Source: an uncultured Candidatus Planktophila sp. (GTDB taxonomy: Bacteria; Actinomycetota; Actinomycetes; Nanopelagicales; Nanopelagicaceae). From it: 21,617 bases of DNA. This document shows, in pieces, positions 7,433-16,553 of the stretch; the stretch's first letter is position 1; every line of letters begins with the position of its first letter. The notes under the pieces were generated by a model. It saw only the letters and a list, made by a program, of their open reading frames with translations. It made no database searches and was not told the origin of the DNA. The stretch is from positions 1 through 21,617 of the forward strand of contig CALJUA010000089.1 in NCBI GenBank assembly GCA_937975715.1, written 5' to 3'. Both the position numbers and the translations under genes were made by a program.

Positions 7433-7765
7433 TTAATTTCGTAGCTCAATATCTCGCTTCTTCGCTTCTGCGATAAGAATGCGGATTGCATTTGGCCCCA
7501 TGCCGTGGAGTTCCTTCAGCGCTGCAAGTGAAACTTTGCGCAAATCTGTGACTTTATAAAGCCCATCATCAATCAGTGCCCGTCGCGCGGGAGCTGCTAA
7601 GCCTATTTCACGCCACTCGCCATCGACTGCTGCGTACTCATCGAGATCCACTTCGCCTCGAGTTACCGGACAGCGAGCTGCGGCTTTCTCAGCTTTACGT
7701 GCAGCAGCGGCGCGCTTTGCCTCGCCTTGTAACTTCTTGATTTTTGCTGGAGATGCTTTTGCCAT
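7433..7765 (-). CDS. Small helix-hairpin-helix protein resembling RNA polymerase alpha C-terminal domain
   Basis: A 110-residue protein. Residues 1-35 are Lys/Ala-rich and probably disordered. Residues 53-105 match the alpha-CTD-like fold found in stand-alone small proteins: EIGLAAPARRAL, then DLRKVSLAALKELHGMGPNA with the HhH turn at 86-93. These domains bind DNA or other proteins; the target here is unknown. It starts 12 bp after the stop of the small membrane protein gene in the same direction, with a modest AGG ribosome-binding site, so the two may form an operon. No RNA polymerase genes are nearby. A DNA-binding role is inference from the fold. Confidence 0.8.
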   Translation of the reverse strand: MAKASPAKIKKLQGEAKRAAAARKAEKAAARCPVTRGEVDLDEYAAVDGEWREIGLAAPARRALIDDGLYKVTDLRKVSLAALKELHGMGPNAIRILIAEAKKRDIELRN

Positions 7766-7777
7766 TGCTGATACCTA

Positions 7778-8149
7778 TTAAATAAGTACGACTACCGCAG
7801 TCAATACAACTGCGAGAAGTAGGCTCTTTCCCAGAATCTTCACTGCATTGGCGCGATCTGCTTTGAGTGCTGCAGGATCTTTGATCTTCTTTACATCACC
7901 CGCTTTATCGAAGTTAAATACGCCCATCAAGCCATATGCGAAACAGAAGCGGCTCTTCGCCTGTACATAGCCGACTGATGCAAGCATCGCCGGTGCGAAT
8001 GCAATGAGGCGCGATGTGAATGATGTGTCAGTTGTGATGAGGTAGATCGCAAGAGCGAGGTAGATGACCCCACCGAGGATTGCGCTTTGGTAGCGGCGAT
8101 GGATTTCTGATGGACCGATATTGCAAGAACCTGCTACGTAATCTGTCAT
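7778..8149 (-). CDS. Small conserved-looking membrane protein, function unknown
   Basis: A 123-residue protein. The cytoplasmic N-terminus carries YVAGSCNIGPSEIHRRYQ, a compact motif with one Cys that looks like a conserved signature. Three hydrophobic segments follow at about 23-40, 48-64 and 107-123, with FCFAYGLMGVFNF between the second and a charged amphipathic stretch at 84-104. I have the impression that GSCNIGP-x-EI-RR begins similar small proteins in other bacteria, but cannot name the family. A TAGTAT hexamer 6 bp before ATG and the lack of a ribosome-binding site suggest a leaderless transcript. The gene lies between tRNA-Leu and the alpha-CTD-like gene. Confidence 0.75.
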   Translation of the reverse strand: MTDYVAGSCNIGPSEIHRRYQSAILGGVIYLALAIYLITTDTSFTSRLIAFAPAMLASVGYVQAKSRFCFAYGLMGVFNFDKAGDVKKIKDPAALKADRANAVKILGKSLLLAVVLTAVVVLI

Positions 8150-8155
8150 AGCTGG

Positions 8156-8161
8156 ATACTA
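8156..8161 (-). promoter_or_regulatory. Candidate leaderless -10 element for the small membrane protein
   Basis: TAGTAT on the minus strand, then 6 nt, then the ATG at 8149. Confidence 0.45.
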
Positions 8162-8197
8162 GGTGAGAAATATTGAAGATTCTCAGAGAAAAGATTG

Positions 8198-8276
8198 TGC
8201 GGGAGGCGGGACTTGAACCCGCACGCCGAAGCACCAGTTCCTAAGACTGGCGTGTCTGCCATTTCACCACTCCCGC
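8198..8276 (-). tRNA. tRNA-Leu (anticodon UAG)
   Basis: Read on the minus strand, the 7-bp acceptor GCGGGAG pairs with CTCCCGC and an A discriminator follows. The D arm is GTGAAATGGCAGACAC. The anticodon stem CCAGT/ACTGG holds loop CTTAGGA with UAG at 8243-8241. A short variable arm (TGCTTCGGCGT) precedes the T arm GCGGG-TTCAAGT-CCCGC. CCA is not encoded. It reads CUA and other CUN codons. Confidence 0.95.
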
Positions 8277-8385
8277 GTCGCACATGTGGATTTTAAAAGT
8301 TGTGCAGGGCAAAGAGTAGGGCTTATCCGCGCATGAGCCAAAATCCGCTCTCGGGATAGGTCAACGATTACACGTGAAGGCCAGT

Positions 8386-8391
8386 TAAACT
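8386..8391 (+). promoter_or_regulatory. Candidate leaderless -10 element for the argS operon
   Basis: TAAACT followed by 6 nt and ATG at 8398, with no ribosome-binding site before the start. A weak -35-like TCAACG lies 19 bp upstream. Confidence 0.5.
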
Positions 8392-8397
8392 ACGCAA

Positions 8398-10044
8398 ATG
8401 TCCTCACTTGCAGATCAACTCGCAGCCTCCATCCAGGGGCTCGTTGCTGCTGCAATCGAGTCGGGTCAGCTCGCTGGTTCGATCCCAGAATCCATCGTCC
8501 TTGAGCGCCCCAAGAATCGCGACCATGGCGACTATGCGACTTCAATAGCCCTGCAGTTAGCAAAAGCAGCGGGTAAGAATCCACGTGAAGTTGCCACACT
8601 TCTTCAACCTGCAATCGCATCACTTCCGGGAGTTTCTGCAGTCGATATTGCAGGACCTGGATTTATCAACATCACGTTAGATCGTGCCAACCAAGCAGAA
8701 CTTGTGCGCACCATTCTCACCAATGCAACTGCATATGGAACTGGTGATTCCCTCAAAGGCGTCTCCATCAACCTGGAATTTATTAGCGCCAACCCAACCG
8801 GACCGCTTCACCTAGGCCACACTCGTTGGGCAGCTGTCGGCGATGCGCTTGGTCGTGTTCTCAAAGCAGCAGGTGCGCAAGTGACACAAGAGTTTTACAT
8901 CAATGATCGAGGCCGCCAGATGGACCTCTTTGGGCAATCTGTACAAGCAGCTGCAACAGGTAATCCAATTCCTGAAGATGGCTATCAAGGCGATTACATT
9001 AAGGATTTAGCGAAGATTGTTCTCGCCGAAAATCCTGGTATTTCTTCCAGCGAAGATTTCCGTGAAGCTGCTTACAAGGTTCAACTAGCAGAGCAACAAT
9101 CTGTCCTGGAAACTTTCCACACCAAGTTCGATGTCTGGTTCTCTGAGCGCTCGCTCCACGAATCAGGTGCGGTCGAGCACGGCATGGAGAAGCTTCGCGA
9201 ACAAGGTCACGTCTTCGAACAAGATGGCGCAGTCTGGCTACGCACAACAGATTTCGGCGACGATAAAGATCGCGTTCTTATTAAGGAAAATGGCGAGCTC
9301 ACATACTTTGCTTCCGACACTGCTTATTACATCAATAAGCGCGAACGCGGCAATGAAATCTGCATCTACATGTTGGGCGCAGATCACCATGGCTATATCC
9401 ATCGTTTGCGCGCTGTCGCTGCATGCGCTGGTGACAATCCTGATTACAACATCCACGTTCTTATTGGCCAGCTTGTAAAAATCATGGAAGGCGGCGAGGA
9501 AGTAAAGCTTTCTAAGCGCGCTGGAACCATTATTACTCTTGCAGAATTAGTCGAAAAGGTCGGCGTGGATGCCGCTCGCTACACGTTGATTCGCTATCCG
9601 GTCGATACACCAATGGTGATGGATATCGATATCTTGCGCAGCAACACCAACGAGAACCCTGTCTACTACGTGCAGTATGCACATGCGCGTATCGCTGCTG
9701 TTCTTCGCAATGTGGCAGAGCTTGGAATTCCAACTGGTCTCGATAACTTCGACCCATCACAGCTCACACACGATCGCGAAAATCAACTGCTTGGAACTCT
9801 TGCAGAATTTCCTCGCATCGTTGCGCAAGCAGCAGAACTTCGCGAACCACATCGCGTTGCTCGCTATCTCGAAGAACTTGCCGGGGTCTATCACGGCTTC
9901 TATGCAGATTGCCGCGTCCTTCCACTTGGAGATGAAGCAATCGCACCTATTCATTCTGCTCGTGCAAACCTGTGCGCAGCAACAATGCAGGTAATTGCTA
10001 ATGGCCTCGCGATGCTCGGCGTAAGTGCACCGGAACGTATGTAA
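8398..10044 (+). CDS. argS: Arginyl-tRNA synthetase
   Basis: A 548-residue class I synthetase (family about 550-580) that charges tRNA-Arg. Residues 1-110 form the ArgRS N-terminal (Add-1) domain with DHGDYATSIALQLAK. ANPTGPLHLGH (131-141) contains the HIGH-type motif. VKLSKRAGT near 370 takes the place of KMSKS, which is often degenerate in ArgRS. The C-terminus holds the DALR anticodon-binding domain (NPVYYVQYAHARI and LREPHRVARYLEELA). It is first in a tight plus-strand run: its TAA overlaps the ATG of lysA. This argS-lysA pairing is typical of actinobacteria. The start appears leaderless. Confidence 0.97.
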   Translation: MSSLADQLAASIQGLVAAAIESGQLAGSIPESIVLERPKNRDHGDYATSIALQLAKAAGKNPREVATLLQPAIASLPGVSAVDIAGPGFINITLDRANQAELVRTILTNATAYGTGDSLKGVSINLEFISANPTGPLHLGHTRWAAVGDALGRVLKAAGAQVTQEFYINDRGRQMDLFGQSVQAAATGNPIPEDGYQGDYIKDLAKIVLAENPGISSSEDFREAAYKVQLAEQQSVLETFHTKFDVWFSERSLHESGAVEHGMEKLREQGHVFEQDGAVWLRTTDFGDDKDRVLIKENGELTYFASDTAYYINKRERGNEICIYMLGADHHGYIHRLRAVAACAGDNPDYNIHVLIGQLVKIMEGGEEVKLSKRAGTIITLAELVEKVGVDAARYTLIRYPVDTPMVMDIDILRSNTNENPVYYVQYAHARIAAVLRNVAELGIPTGLDNFDPSQLTHDRENQLLGTLAEFPRIVAQAAELREPHRVARYLEELAGVYHGFYADCRVLPLGDEAIAPIHSARANLCAATMQVIANGLAMLGVSAPERM

Positions 10045-11393
10045 TGAGCATGAATTCAAATTCTGTCGGAGCAATGTGGTCGAAGAACGTCACCTTCAAC
10101 AACGGTGAGATTCTTCTTGCGGGCATCCCTGCTTCAACTCTTGCTCGAGAATTTGGTACCCCTACCTTCTTCCTCGATGAAGATGCATTTAGATCACGTG
10201 CTATTGCATGGCGCGACGGTTTGAAATCAGAGTTTGGCGATCGAGCTGGACATGTTTTCTACGCTTCAAAAGCATTTACATGTACTGTTGTTGCACATTG
10301 GATTTCCGAGATCGGCATCGGTATGGATGTTGCTACTGGGGGAGAACTCGCAGCAGCGCTTGCAGGTGGCGTAAATCCATCGAAGATTCAAGTCCACGGC
10401 AATAACAAATCACTTGCTGAGATTGATCGTGCAGTTTCAATAGGCGTCAACACCATCGTCATGGACTCACTCTATGAAATTGATCGCGTAGCAGAGGCAG
10501 CTCGCAAGCATGGAAAGCGTCAAGCTGTTTTGATTCGCCTGACACCTGGAATTGAAGCTCACACACATGAGTCAATCTCTACAGCACATGAAGATGTGAA
10601 ATTCGGATTCTCAATTGCTTCCGGTGCTGCATGGGCAGCTGTAGAGAAGATTGCACAATTACCTGATCTTGAACTTCGCGGAGTGCACTGCCATATTGGC
10701 TCGCAGATTTTTGGCACTGATGCATTTGAAATTGCAGCAGATCGCTTGCTCGCTTTTATGGCAAAGTACCGGGACACATACGGCACGCAGCTTCCAGAGC
10801 TTGATCTTGGTGGCGGATACGGAATCGCTTATATTAAAGGCGAAACAACTGTCGAACCAGAAGATGTACTTCCAACACTCGGTGCATCTGTTCGTATCGC
10901 GTGCGCGAAGTACTCACTTGATATTCCTGCTATCTCTATAGAACCAGGCCGCAATATTGTTGGACCAACAATGTTTACTCTCTATGAAGTAGGCACTGTT
11001 AAAGATGTTGTGATTGAAGATGGATCAATCCGCAAATACATTTCTGTCGATGGTGGAATGAGCGATAACGCTCGCACAGCTTTATACGGCGCTGAATACA
11101 TCGCGAAGATTGCACAGCGCACATCAACTGCACCTACTGCACAATCTCGACTAGTGGGAAAGCACTGCGAAACCGGCGACATCATTATTCGAGATATTCA
11201 GCTTCCATCCGATGTTGTTCCAGGTGATTTGATTGCGACACCGGCAACAGGTGCATATGGCCGCTCTATGGCGAGCAATTACAACCATGTGCCTCGTCCG
11301 CCGGTAGTGGCAGTCATTGCTGGAAAGGCACGTGTCATCGTGCGCCGCGAGACCGAGGCTGATTTGCTCGCTCTCGATGTAGCTAAGATGTGA
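10044..11393 (+). CDS. lysA: Diaminopimelate decarboxylase
   Basis: A 449-residue fold-III PLP enzyme that converts meso-diaminopimelate to L-lysine, the last step of the pathway. Visible sites: HVFYASKAF with PLP Lys76, HCHIGSQ (215-221), DLGGGYG (254-260) for phosphate binding, EPGRNIV (from 300) and KHCETGDI with Cys375/Glu376 from the partner subunit's active site. The chosen ATG overlaps the argS stop as TAATG, indicating translational coupling. Other in-frame Met codons at 3 and 11 are alternatives and would shorten only a non-conserved tail. hom follows after 12 bp. Confidence 0.96.
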   Translation: MSMNSNSVGAMWSKNVTFNNGEILLAGIPASTLAREFGTPTFFLDEDAFRSRAIAWRDGLKSEFGDRAGHVFYASKAFTCTVVAHWISEIGIGMDVATGGELAAALAGGVNPSKIQVHGNNKSLAEIDRAVSIGVNTIVMDSLYEIDRVAEAARKHGKRQAVLIRLTPGIEAHTHESISTAHEDVKFGFSIASGAAWAAVEKIAQLPDLELRGVHCHIGSQIFGTDAFEIAADRLLAFMAKYRDTYGTQLPELDLGGGYGIAYIKGETTVEPEDVLPTLGASVRIACAKYSLDIPAISIEPGRNIVGPTMFTLYEVGTVKDVVIEDGSIRKYISVDGGMSDNARTALYGAEYIAKIAQRTSTAPTAQSRLVGKHCETGDIIIRDIQLPSDVVPGDLIATPATGAYGRSMASNYNHVPRPPVVAVIAGKARVIVRRETEADLLALDVAKM

Positions 11394-11405
11394 AAGAATT
11401 ACCTC

Positions 11406-12701
11406 ATGGGCTCAGCAAATAAACCAGTACGTATTGGCATGCTCGGCTGTGGAGTTGTCGGCAGTGAAGTCGCCCGCCTCCTTCTTGCAGATACCGAAGA
11501 GCTCTCCACTCGCGCAGGAGTCAAGATTGAGCTCGCCCGCATTGCAGTGCGTACTCTCAAGGATTACCCAGGGATAAACCCAGCACTCTTCACAACCGAT
11601 CCCTTCTCAATCGTCAACGATCCAGAGATTGATCTCATCGTTGAAGTCATGGGCGGAATCGAGCCCGCTAATGAGTTGGCTCATCTTGCAATCAAGAATC
11701 GCAAATCCATTGTTACAGCTAACAAGGCACTTCTTGCTAGCCACGGTGCAGAACTCTTTACCGCTGCCTACGCACAGGGCGAAGATATTTACTACGAAGC
11801 ATCCGTAGCTGGTGCGATTCCAATTATTCGTCCACTTCGTGATTCTCTCGTCGGCGACTTCGTAATCCGCGTCATGGGTATCGTTAACGGAACAACAAAT
11901 TACATTCTCACAAAGATGCATGAAGAGAACAAGGAATTCGCAGTTGCCCTCAAGGAAGCTCAAGACCTTGGCTATGCAGAGGCAGATCCCACTGCAGATA
12001 TCGAAGGCTTTGATGCCGCGGCAAAGGCTGCAATTCTCTCTGGCCTTGCATTCCACACACGCGTGACAGTTTCAGATGTCTACCGCGAAGGAATCTCTCA
12101 GATTACTTTGGAAGATGTTCAGCTCGCTAAAGAACTTGGCTACGTCATCAAATTGCTCGCGATTGCAGAACTGACTCCAAAAGATGAGATCTCTGTTCGC
12201 GTACATCCGGTGATGCTAGAGAAAGCACACCCTCTTGCTTCTGTTCGCGATGCATTCAACGCCGTATTTGTTGAAGCCGAATCTGCTGGACCACTGATGT
12301 TCTATGGCCGTGGTGCAGGTGGAGCTCCAACAGCATCTGCAATTCTTGGAGATGTACTTGCTGTCTCTCGTCACATTGCCCATAACTCCGTTGGTCAGCG
12401 CGAGACAGATTATGCAGATCGCGATATCGCACCGATTGAAACAACAAAAACTAAGTTCCTTATCCGCCTTGAAGTGCAGGATAAATCAGGTGTTTTGGCA
12501 GCTATTGCTCAAGTATTTGCATCACAAGGCGTATCGATTCAGACTGTCGATCAAAATGGTCGCGATGCCGATGCAGAGCTCATCATCGTTACTCACCTCG
12601 CAACAGAAGGTGAACTCAAGGCAACTGTTGATGCTCTCAAGAAGATGGATATCGTCAGCAAGATTTCAAGTGTGATTCGTGTAGAGGGAGCGAGTGCGTA
12701 A
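11406..12701 (+). CDS. hom: Homoserine dehydrogenase with C-terminal ACT domain
   Basis: A 431-residue monofunctional enzyme that reduces aspartate semialdehyde to homoserine. The NAD(P) fold starts with IGMLGCGVVGS (Gly14, Gly16, Gly19). The catalytic region has GIVNGTTNYIL and GYAEADPTADIEGFDAAAKA. Residues about 350-431 form an ACT domain (VQDKSGVLAAIAQVFASQGV), expected to give feedback inhibition by threonine. No aspartokinase part is fused. Its TAA overlaps the ATG of thrC (TAATG), so both are coupled. The product feeds thrC/thrB here and also the metY branch encoded upstream on the other strand. Confidence 0.96.
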   Translation: MGSANKPVRIGMLGCGVVGSEVARLLLADTEELSTRAGVKIELARIAVRTLKDYPGINPALFTTDPFSIVNDPEIDLIVEVMGGIEPANELAHLAIKNRKSIVTANKALLASHGAELFTAAYAQGEDIYYEASVAGAIPIIRPLRDSLVGDFVIRVMGIVNGTTNYILTKMHEENKEFAVALKEAQDLGYAEADPTADIEGFDAAAKAAILSGLAFHTRVTVSDVYREGISQITLEDVQLAKELGYVIKLLAIAELTPKDEISVRVHPVMLEKAHPLASVRDAFNAVFVEAESAGPLMFYGRGAGGAPTASAILGDVLAVSRHIAHNSVGQRETDYADRDIAPIETTKTKFLIRLEVQDKSGVLAAIAQVFASQGVSIQTVDQNGRDADAELIIVTHLATEGELKATVDALKKMDIVSKISSVIRVEGASA

Positions 12702-13789
12702 TGGGTCTTTTTAAAAAGAAGTCAGGTGCGCACCAGTGGCTTGGCGTTATTGAAGAATATCGCCACCGTCTTCCGGTAAGTTCAAAGACTCCCGTCATCA
12801 CACTTCGCGAGGGTGGAACTCCACTGATTCCAGCTGCATATCTCTCACAACTTCTCGATAACGATGTTTGGGTGAAGTTCGAAGGAATCAACCCAACCGG
12901 TTCTTTTAAAGATCGCGGAATGACCATGGCTATCTCAAAGGCTGCAGAAGATGGCGCGAAAGCTGTTATCTGCGCATCAACAGGAAATACATCAGCATCA
13001 GCTGCTGCATATGCGGTTAAAGCTGGAATGGTTCCTGCAGTTCTTATCCCTGAAGGCAAGATTGCTATGGGAAAGCTTGCACAAGCTGTTGCTCATGGTG
13101 CAACACTTCTGCAGGTTCAAGGAAACTTTGATGATTGCTTGGTTCTTGCTCGCGAACTTTCGGAGAAGTACCCAGTTTCACTCGTTAACTCCGTTAACCC
13201 ATTCCGCATCGAGGGTCAGAAGACTGCAGCTTTTGAAGTTGTAGATCTTCTCGGAGATGCTCCAGATATTCATACACTTCCCGTCGGTAATGCAGGAAAC
13301 ATCACTGCATATTGGAAGGGTTATAACGAATACTTCGCTGATGGAATCTCTTCCAAGAAGCCAGCGATGTGGGGATTCCAAGCAGCAGGTGCGGCGCCAT
13401 TGGTTCTCGGTCACCCTGTAGAAAATCCAGAGACAATTGCAACAGCGATTCGTATCGGAAAACCAGCTTCATGGAACCAAGCGATTGCTGCGCGCGATGA
13501 ATCTGCGGGCCTCATTGATTCAGTAACAGATGAAGAAATTTTGGCGGCGTATCGAATTCTCTCTGCCCACGAAGGTATTTTCTGCGAACCATCATCGGCT
13601 GCAGGTCTTGCCGGACTTATTAAGTACAAGGCAGCAGGAAAGCTTCCACGAGGAAAGCGCATCGTTATTACCTGCACAGGAAATGGTTTGAAAGATATTC
13701 CTTGGGCGCTCGAAGGTGCGAAAGATCCTGTCAGCGTTCCAGTCAATGCCGATATTGCAGCGCAAGCACTTGGATTGAGCAAGGCTTAA
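12701..13789 (+). CDS. thrC: Threonine synthase
   Basis: A 362-residue fold-II PLP enzyme that turns O-phosphohomoserine into threonine. PLP Lys70 lies in NPTGSFKDRGMT; CASTGNTSASAAAYA binds substrate and PVGNAGNITAYWKGY binds the PLP phosphate. ITCTGNGLKD near residue 325 closes the site. The length is that of the short bacterial form, not the plant or yeast type. The ATG overlaps the hom stop, and thrB starts 3 bp after its own stop, so hom, thrC and thrB form one unit. Confidence 0.97.
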   Translation: MGLFKKKSGAHQWLGVIEEYRHRLPVSSKTPVITLREGGTPLIPAAYLSQLLDNDVWVKFEGINPTGSFKDRGMTMAISKAAEDGAKAVICASTGNTSASAAAYAVKAGMVPAVLIPEGKIAMGKLAQAVAHGATLLQVQGNFDDCLVLARELSEKYPVSLVNSVNPFRIEGQKTAAFEVVDLLGDAPDIHTLPVGNAGNITAYWKGYNEYFADGISSKKPAMWGFQAAGAAPLVLGHPVENPETIATAIRIGKPASWNQAIAARDESAGLIDSVTDEEILAAYRILSAHEGIFCEPSSAAGLAGLIKYKAAGKLPRGKRIVITCTGNGLKDIPWALEGAKDPVSVPVNADIAAQALGLSKA

Positions 13790-13792
13790 TCG

Positions 13793-14719
13793 ATGAGCAA
13801 GCCAACTTTTAAAGCAAAGCCAATGCAAGTGCAGGTTCCTGCATCGTCGGCCAACCTCGGCCCTGGCTTTGATGCATTTGGCTTGGCACTTGGCATGCAT
13901 GATCGTTATGTGGCACAGGTTCTTGACGATGCAATTCTCGATATCGATGTCACCGGCGAAGGTGCGGATGAAGTTCCTCGCAACGATAAGAACCTCCTCG
14001 TAAAAGCGATGTATAAAGGTTTTGATTTTCTCGGCGGTCGCCCTAAGGGACTTGCAATCCGCGCGCTCAACGTCAACCCACATGGTCGCGGTCTTGGTTC
14101 ATCAGCAAGTGCAATTATTGGTGGATTAGTTCTTGCTCGCGCACTCGTTCTCAATGGCGAAGACCATATGAGCGACATCCAACTTCTTTCATTAGCAACA
14201 GATATGGAAGGCCATCCAGATAACGTTTCAGCCTCACTCTTTGGTGGCGCAACTATCTCTTGGTTCGAAGTTGAAAAACATAAGTCTTCTGCTCACTGCA
14301 TACATCTCAATGTAGATCCGCGTATCCAAGCGATTGCTTATATTCCTTCAAAGGCACTCGCTACATCAAAGGCACGCAAGATGTTGCCAGAGGCGATTCC
14401 ATTTGCTGATGCTGTTCGCAATACAACTAATGCAGCGCTCATGAGCCATGCGTTAACAACACGACCAGATTTACTTTTCACTGCAACAGAAGATTTCTTG
14501 CATCAGTCGTACCGCGCCGAGGCCATGCCTGAGTCATACGCACTTGTGCAGAAACTTCGCGGTGCAGGCATTGCTGCATTTATCTCGGGAGCTGGACCTA
14601 CAGTCCTTGCATTGCACACAGCAGATCAACGTGAACTTGAAGAGCTGAAGTTAGCTGGCGGCAAGGCTTTTGAGGCGACCATCCTTGAAATTGCCTCTCG
14701 CGGAGCCGTCCTGCTATAG
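13793..14719 (+). CDS. thrB: Homoserine kinase
   Basis: A 308-residue GHMP kinase that phosphorylates homoserine for ThrC. The N-terminus has VPASSANLGPGFDAFGLAL; the phosphate-binding loop PHGRGLGSSASA starts at residue 96; the C-terminal GHMP motif reads AFISGAGPTVLAL. It starts 3 bp after thrC and is the last gene of the amino-acid unit. The 125 bp to rho hold no intrinsic terminator with a T-run, so read-through into rho is possible. Confidence 0.96.
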   Translation: MSKPTFKAKPMQVQVPASSANLGPGFDAFGLALGMHDRYVAQVLDDAILDIDVTGEGADEVPRNDKNLLVKAMYKGFDFLGGRPKGLAIRALNVNPHGRGLGSSASAIIGGLVLARALVLNGEDHMSDIQLLSLATDMEGHPDNVSASLFGGATISWFEVEKHKSSAHCIHLNVDPRIQAIAYIPSKALATSKARKMLPEAIPFADAVRNTTNAALMSHALTTRPDLLFTATEDFLHQSYRAEAMPESYALVQKLRGAGIAAFISGAGPTVLALHTADQRELEELKLAGGKAFEATILEIASRGAVLL

Positions 14720-14844
14720 TTTCACCCATCAGCACCGCCGGTTTCACTCGAGGCGATTACGCTGGTAAATCTCAAAGATACTAGTAATACAAAACCAACA
14801 TTCTCTGCGGCACATGCTGCGGGGACACTCAAGAAAAGAAATCA

Positions 14845-16389
14845 ATGACAACAACAGAACTCGCTGCAATGACACTTCCGAAACTCAAGGAAGTTGCCTC
14901 CCAACTTGGTATTGAAGGCGCAGCAAAGCTCAAGAAGGATGCCCTCGTAACAGCAATCGGCGATCTTCAAGCAGCAAACCGCGAAGCAGCTAAGGCAGAG
15001 CGCGAAGCGCGTCGCGAAGCTCGTAATGCTAAGCGCAACAATAAGACTTCCGATGACTCTGATGCATCAGAGAAAGAGTCACAGAGCTCACACAATTCAT
15101 CAGATGATGACAGCGACAACTCTTCAGATCATCGCTCAGATCGTGGCGACCGTAATGATCGCAATCGCAACCGCCGTGATCGCAATCGCGGACGCGATCG
15201 CAATGGCCGTGACCGTGGCGGACGCGAAGAGCGCGAACCAGTTATCGGTGAGGATGATGTTCTCGTCCCAGTGGGTGGCCTCGTAGATATTCTTGAAAAC
15301 TACTCATTTATCCGTACAGCTGGATACCTTCCAGGTCCCAACGATGTCTATGTTTCACAAGGACAGGTCCGCAAGTACGGACTTCGTAAGGGTGACGTTG
15401 TTACAGGTCAGGTTCGCCAAGCACGCGAGGGCGAGCAGAGGCAGAAGTACAACCCACTTATTACTCTCGAAACCGTTAACGGCGTTCCTGTTGAAGAAGC
15501 AAAGGCGCGCGTTGAATTCGGAAAGCTCACGCCCCTCTATCCTCAAGAGCGTCTTCGCCTTGAGACAGAGCCAAACATTCTTACAACTCGCGTTATCGAT
15601 TTGATTGCACCAATTGGTAAGGGTCAGCGCGGACTTATCGTTGCTCCACCTAAGGCTGGTAAGACAATGGTCTTGCAGGCAATTGCTAACGCGATCACAG
15701 TAAACAACCCAGAGGTTCACTTGATGGTTGTTCTCGTCGATGAGCGTCCAGAAGAAGTTACAGATATGACTCGCTCTGTGAAGGGTGAAGTCATTGCTTC
15801 AACATTCGACCGTCCAGCAGAAGATCACACCATGATTGCAGAGCTCGCAATCGAGCGCGCAAAGCGCTTGGTAGAGCTTGGTCACGATGTTGTTGTTCTC
15901 CTTGACTCAATCACACGTCTTGGCCGTGCATACAACATTGCAGCGCCAGCATCAGGACGAATCCTTTCTGGTGGTGTTGACTCAGCAGCTCTCTATCCGC
16001 CAAAGAAGTTCTTCGGTGCAGCTCGTAATATTGAAGATGGCGGATCGCTGACCATTCTTGCAACTGCTCTCATCGAAACCGGATCACGTATGGATGAAGT
16101 GATCTTCGAAGAGTTCAAGGGAACCGGAAACATGGAGCTCATCCTTGACCGTCGTCTTGCAGATAAGCGCATCTTCCCTGCAGTCAACGTTGTTTCATCA
16201 TCTACTCGTAAGGAAGAAATTCTTATGGGTTCAGAAGAGCTCAACATTGTCTGGAAGCTTCGTCGCGTTCTTCACGCGCTCGAGCCACAGGCAGCGCTTG
16301 AACTTCTACTTGAGAAGATGAAGGGCACAAAGTCCAACGTTGAATTCTTGATGCAGATCCAGAAGACAACCGCTGGGCCAGATAACTAA
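14845..16389 (+). CDS. rho: Transcription termination factor Rho
   Basis: A 514-residue hexameric RNA helicase that ends transcription. Domains: Rho_N (about 5-50, TLPKLKEVASQLGIEGAAKL); an inserted Lys/Ser/Asp then Arg/Asp/Asn-rich region (about 51-133, with RDRNRGRDRNGRDRGG); the cold-shock-like RNA-binding domain (about 136-210, GLVDILENYSFIRT); the ATPase with Walker A APPKAGKT (267-274) and Walker B DVVVLLDSITRL. The insertion is typical of actinobacterial Rho, adding RNA affinity and possibly phase separation. The 5' region has a weak AAGAAAAG before ATG and a short GC hairpin near 14807-14820. A strong intrinsic terminator follows. Confidence 0.97.
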   Translation: MTTTELAAMTLPKLKEVASQLGIEGAAKLKKDALVTAIGDLQAANREAAKAEREARREARNAKRNNKTSDDSDASEKESQSSHNSSDDDSDNSSDHRSDRGDRNDRNRNRRDRNRGRDRNGRDRGGREEREPVIGEDDVLVPVGGLVDILENYSFIRTAGYLPGPNDVYVSQGQVRKYGLRKGDVVTGQVRQAREGEQRQKYNPLITLETVNGVPVEEAKARVEFGKLTPLYPQERLRLETEPNILTTRVIDLIAPIGKGQRGLIVAPPKAGKTMVLQAIANAITVNNPEVHLMVVLVDERPEEVTDMTRSVKGEVIASTFDRPAEDHTMIAELAIERAKRLVELGHDVVVLLDSITRLGRAYNIAAPASGRILSGGVDSAALYPPKKFFGAARNIEDGGSLTILATALIETGSRMDEVIFEEFKGTGNMELILDRRLADKRIFPAVNVVSSSTRKEEILMGSEELNIVWKLRRVLHALEPQAALELLLEKMKGTKSNVEFLMQIQKTTAGPDN

Positions 16390-16417
16390 GAACCAGCGCT
16401 AGTTTCACAAGCTTGAT

Positions 16418-16452
16418 AAAGCCCCGTCGATATCGCGTTGACGGGGCTTTTT
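16418..16452 (+). terminator. Intrinsic terminator after rho
   Basis: An 11-bp perfect stem (AAAGCCCCGTC/GACGGGGCTTT) with an 11-nt loop, ending in five Ts. Confidence 0.93.
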
Positions 16453-16553
16453 CATTACTTAAAGTAGTTTTTATGTGAACCTTGCTTGATAAGAGAGTGA
16501 GAGTTGCGTAAGGAAATTTCAATAGCCTTTCAGAAAATTAGAAGAGAGGATCT

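Noticed and set aside
11607..12056. 149-codon minus-strand open frame inside hom
   Set aside because: Antisense to the conserved homoserine dehydrogenase core; Cys-rich composition is typical of a reverse-frame shadow.
13592..14083. 163-codon minus-strand open frame across thrC/thrB
   Set aside because: Lies opposite two well-conserved genes, with no recognisable domain.
15026..15286. Repetitive Arg/Asp-coding DNA in rho considered as a repeat array
   Set aside because: The GATCGCAATCGC-like repetition codes the known low-complexity insertion of actinobacterial Rho; it is not a CRISPR or mobile repeat.
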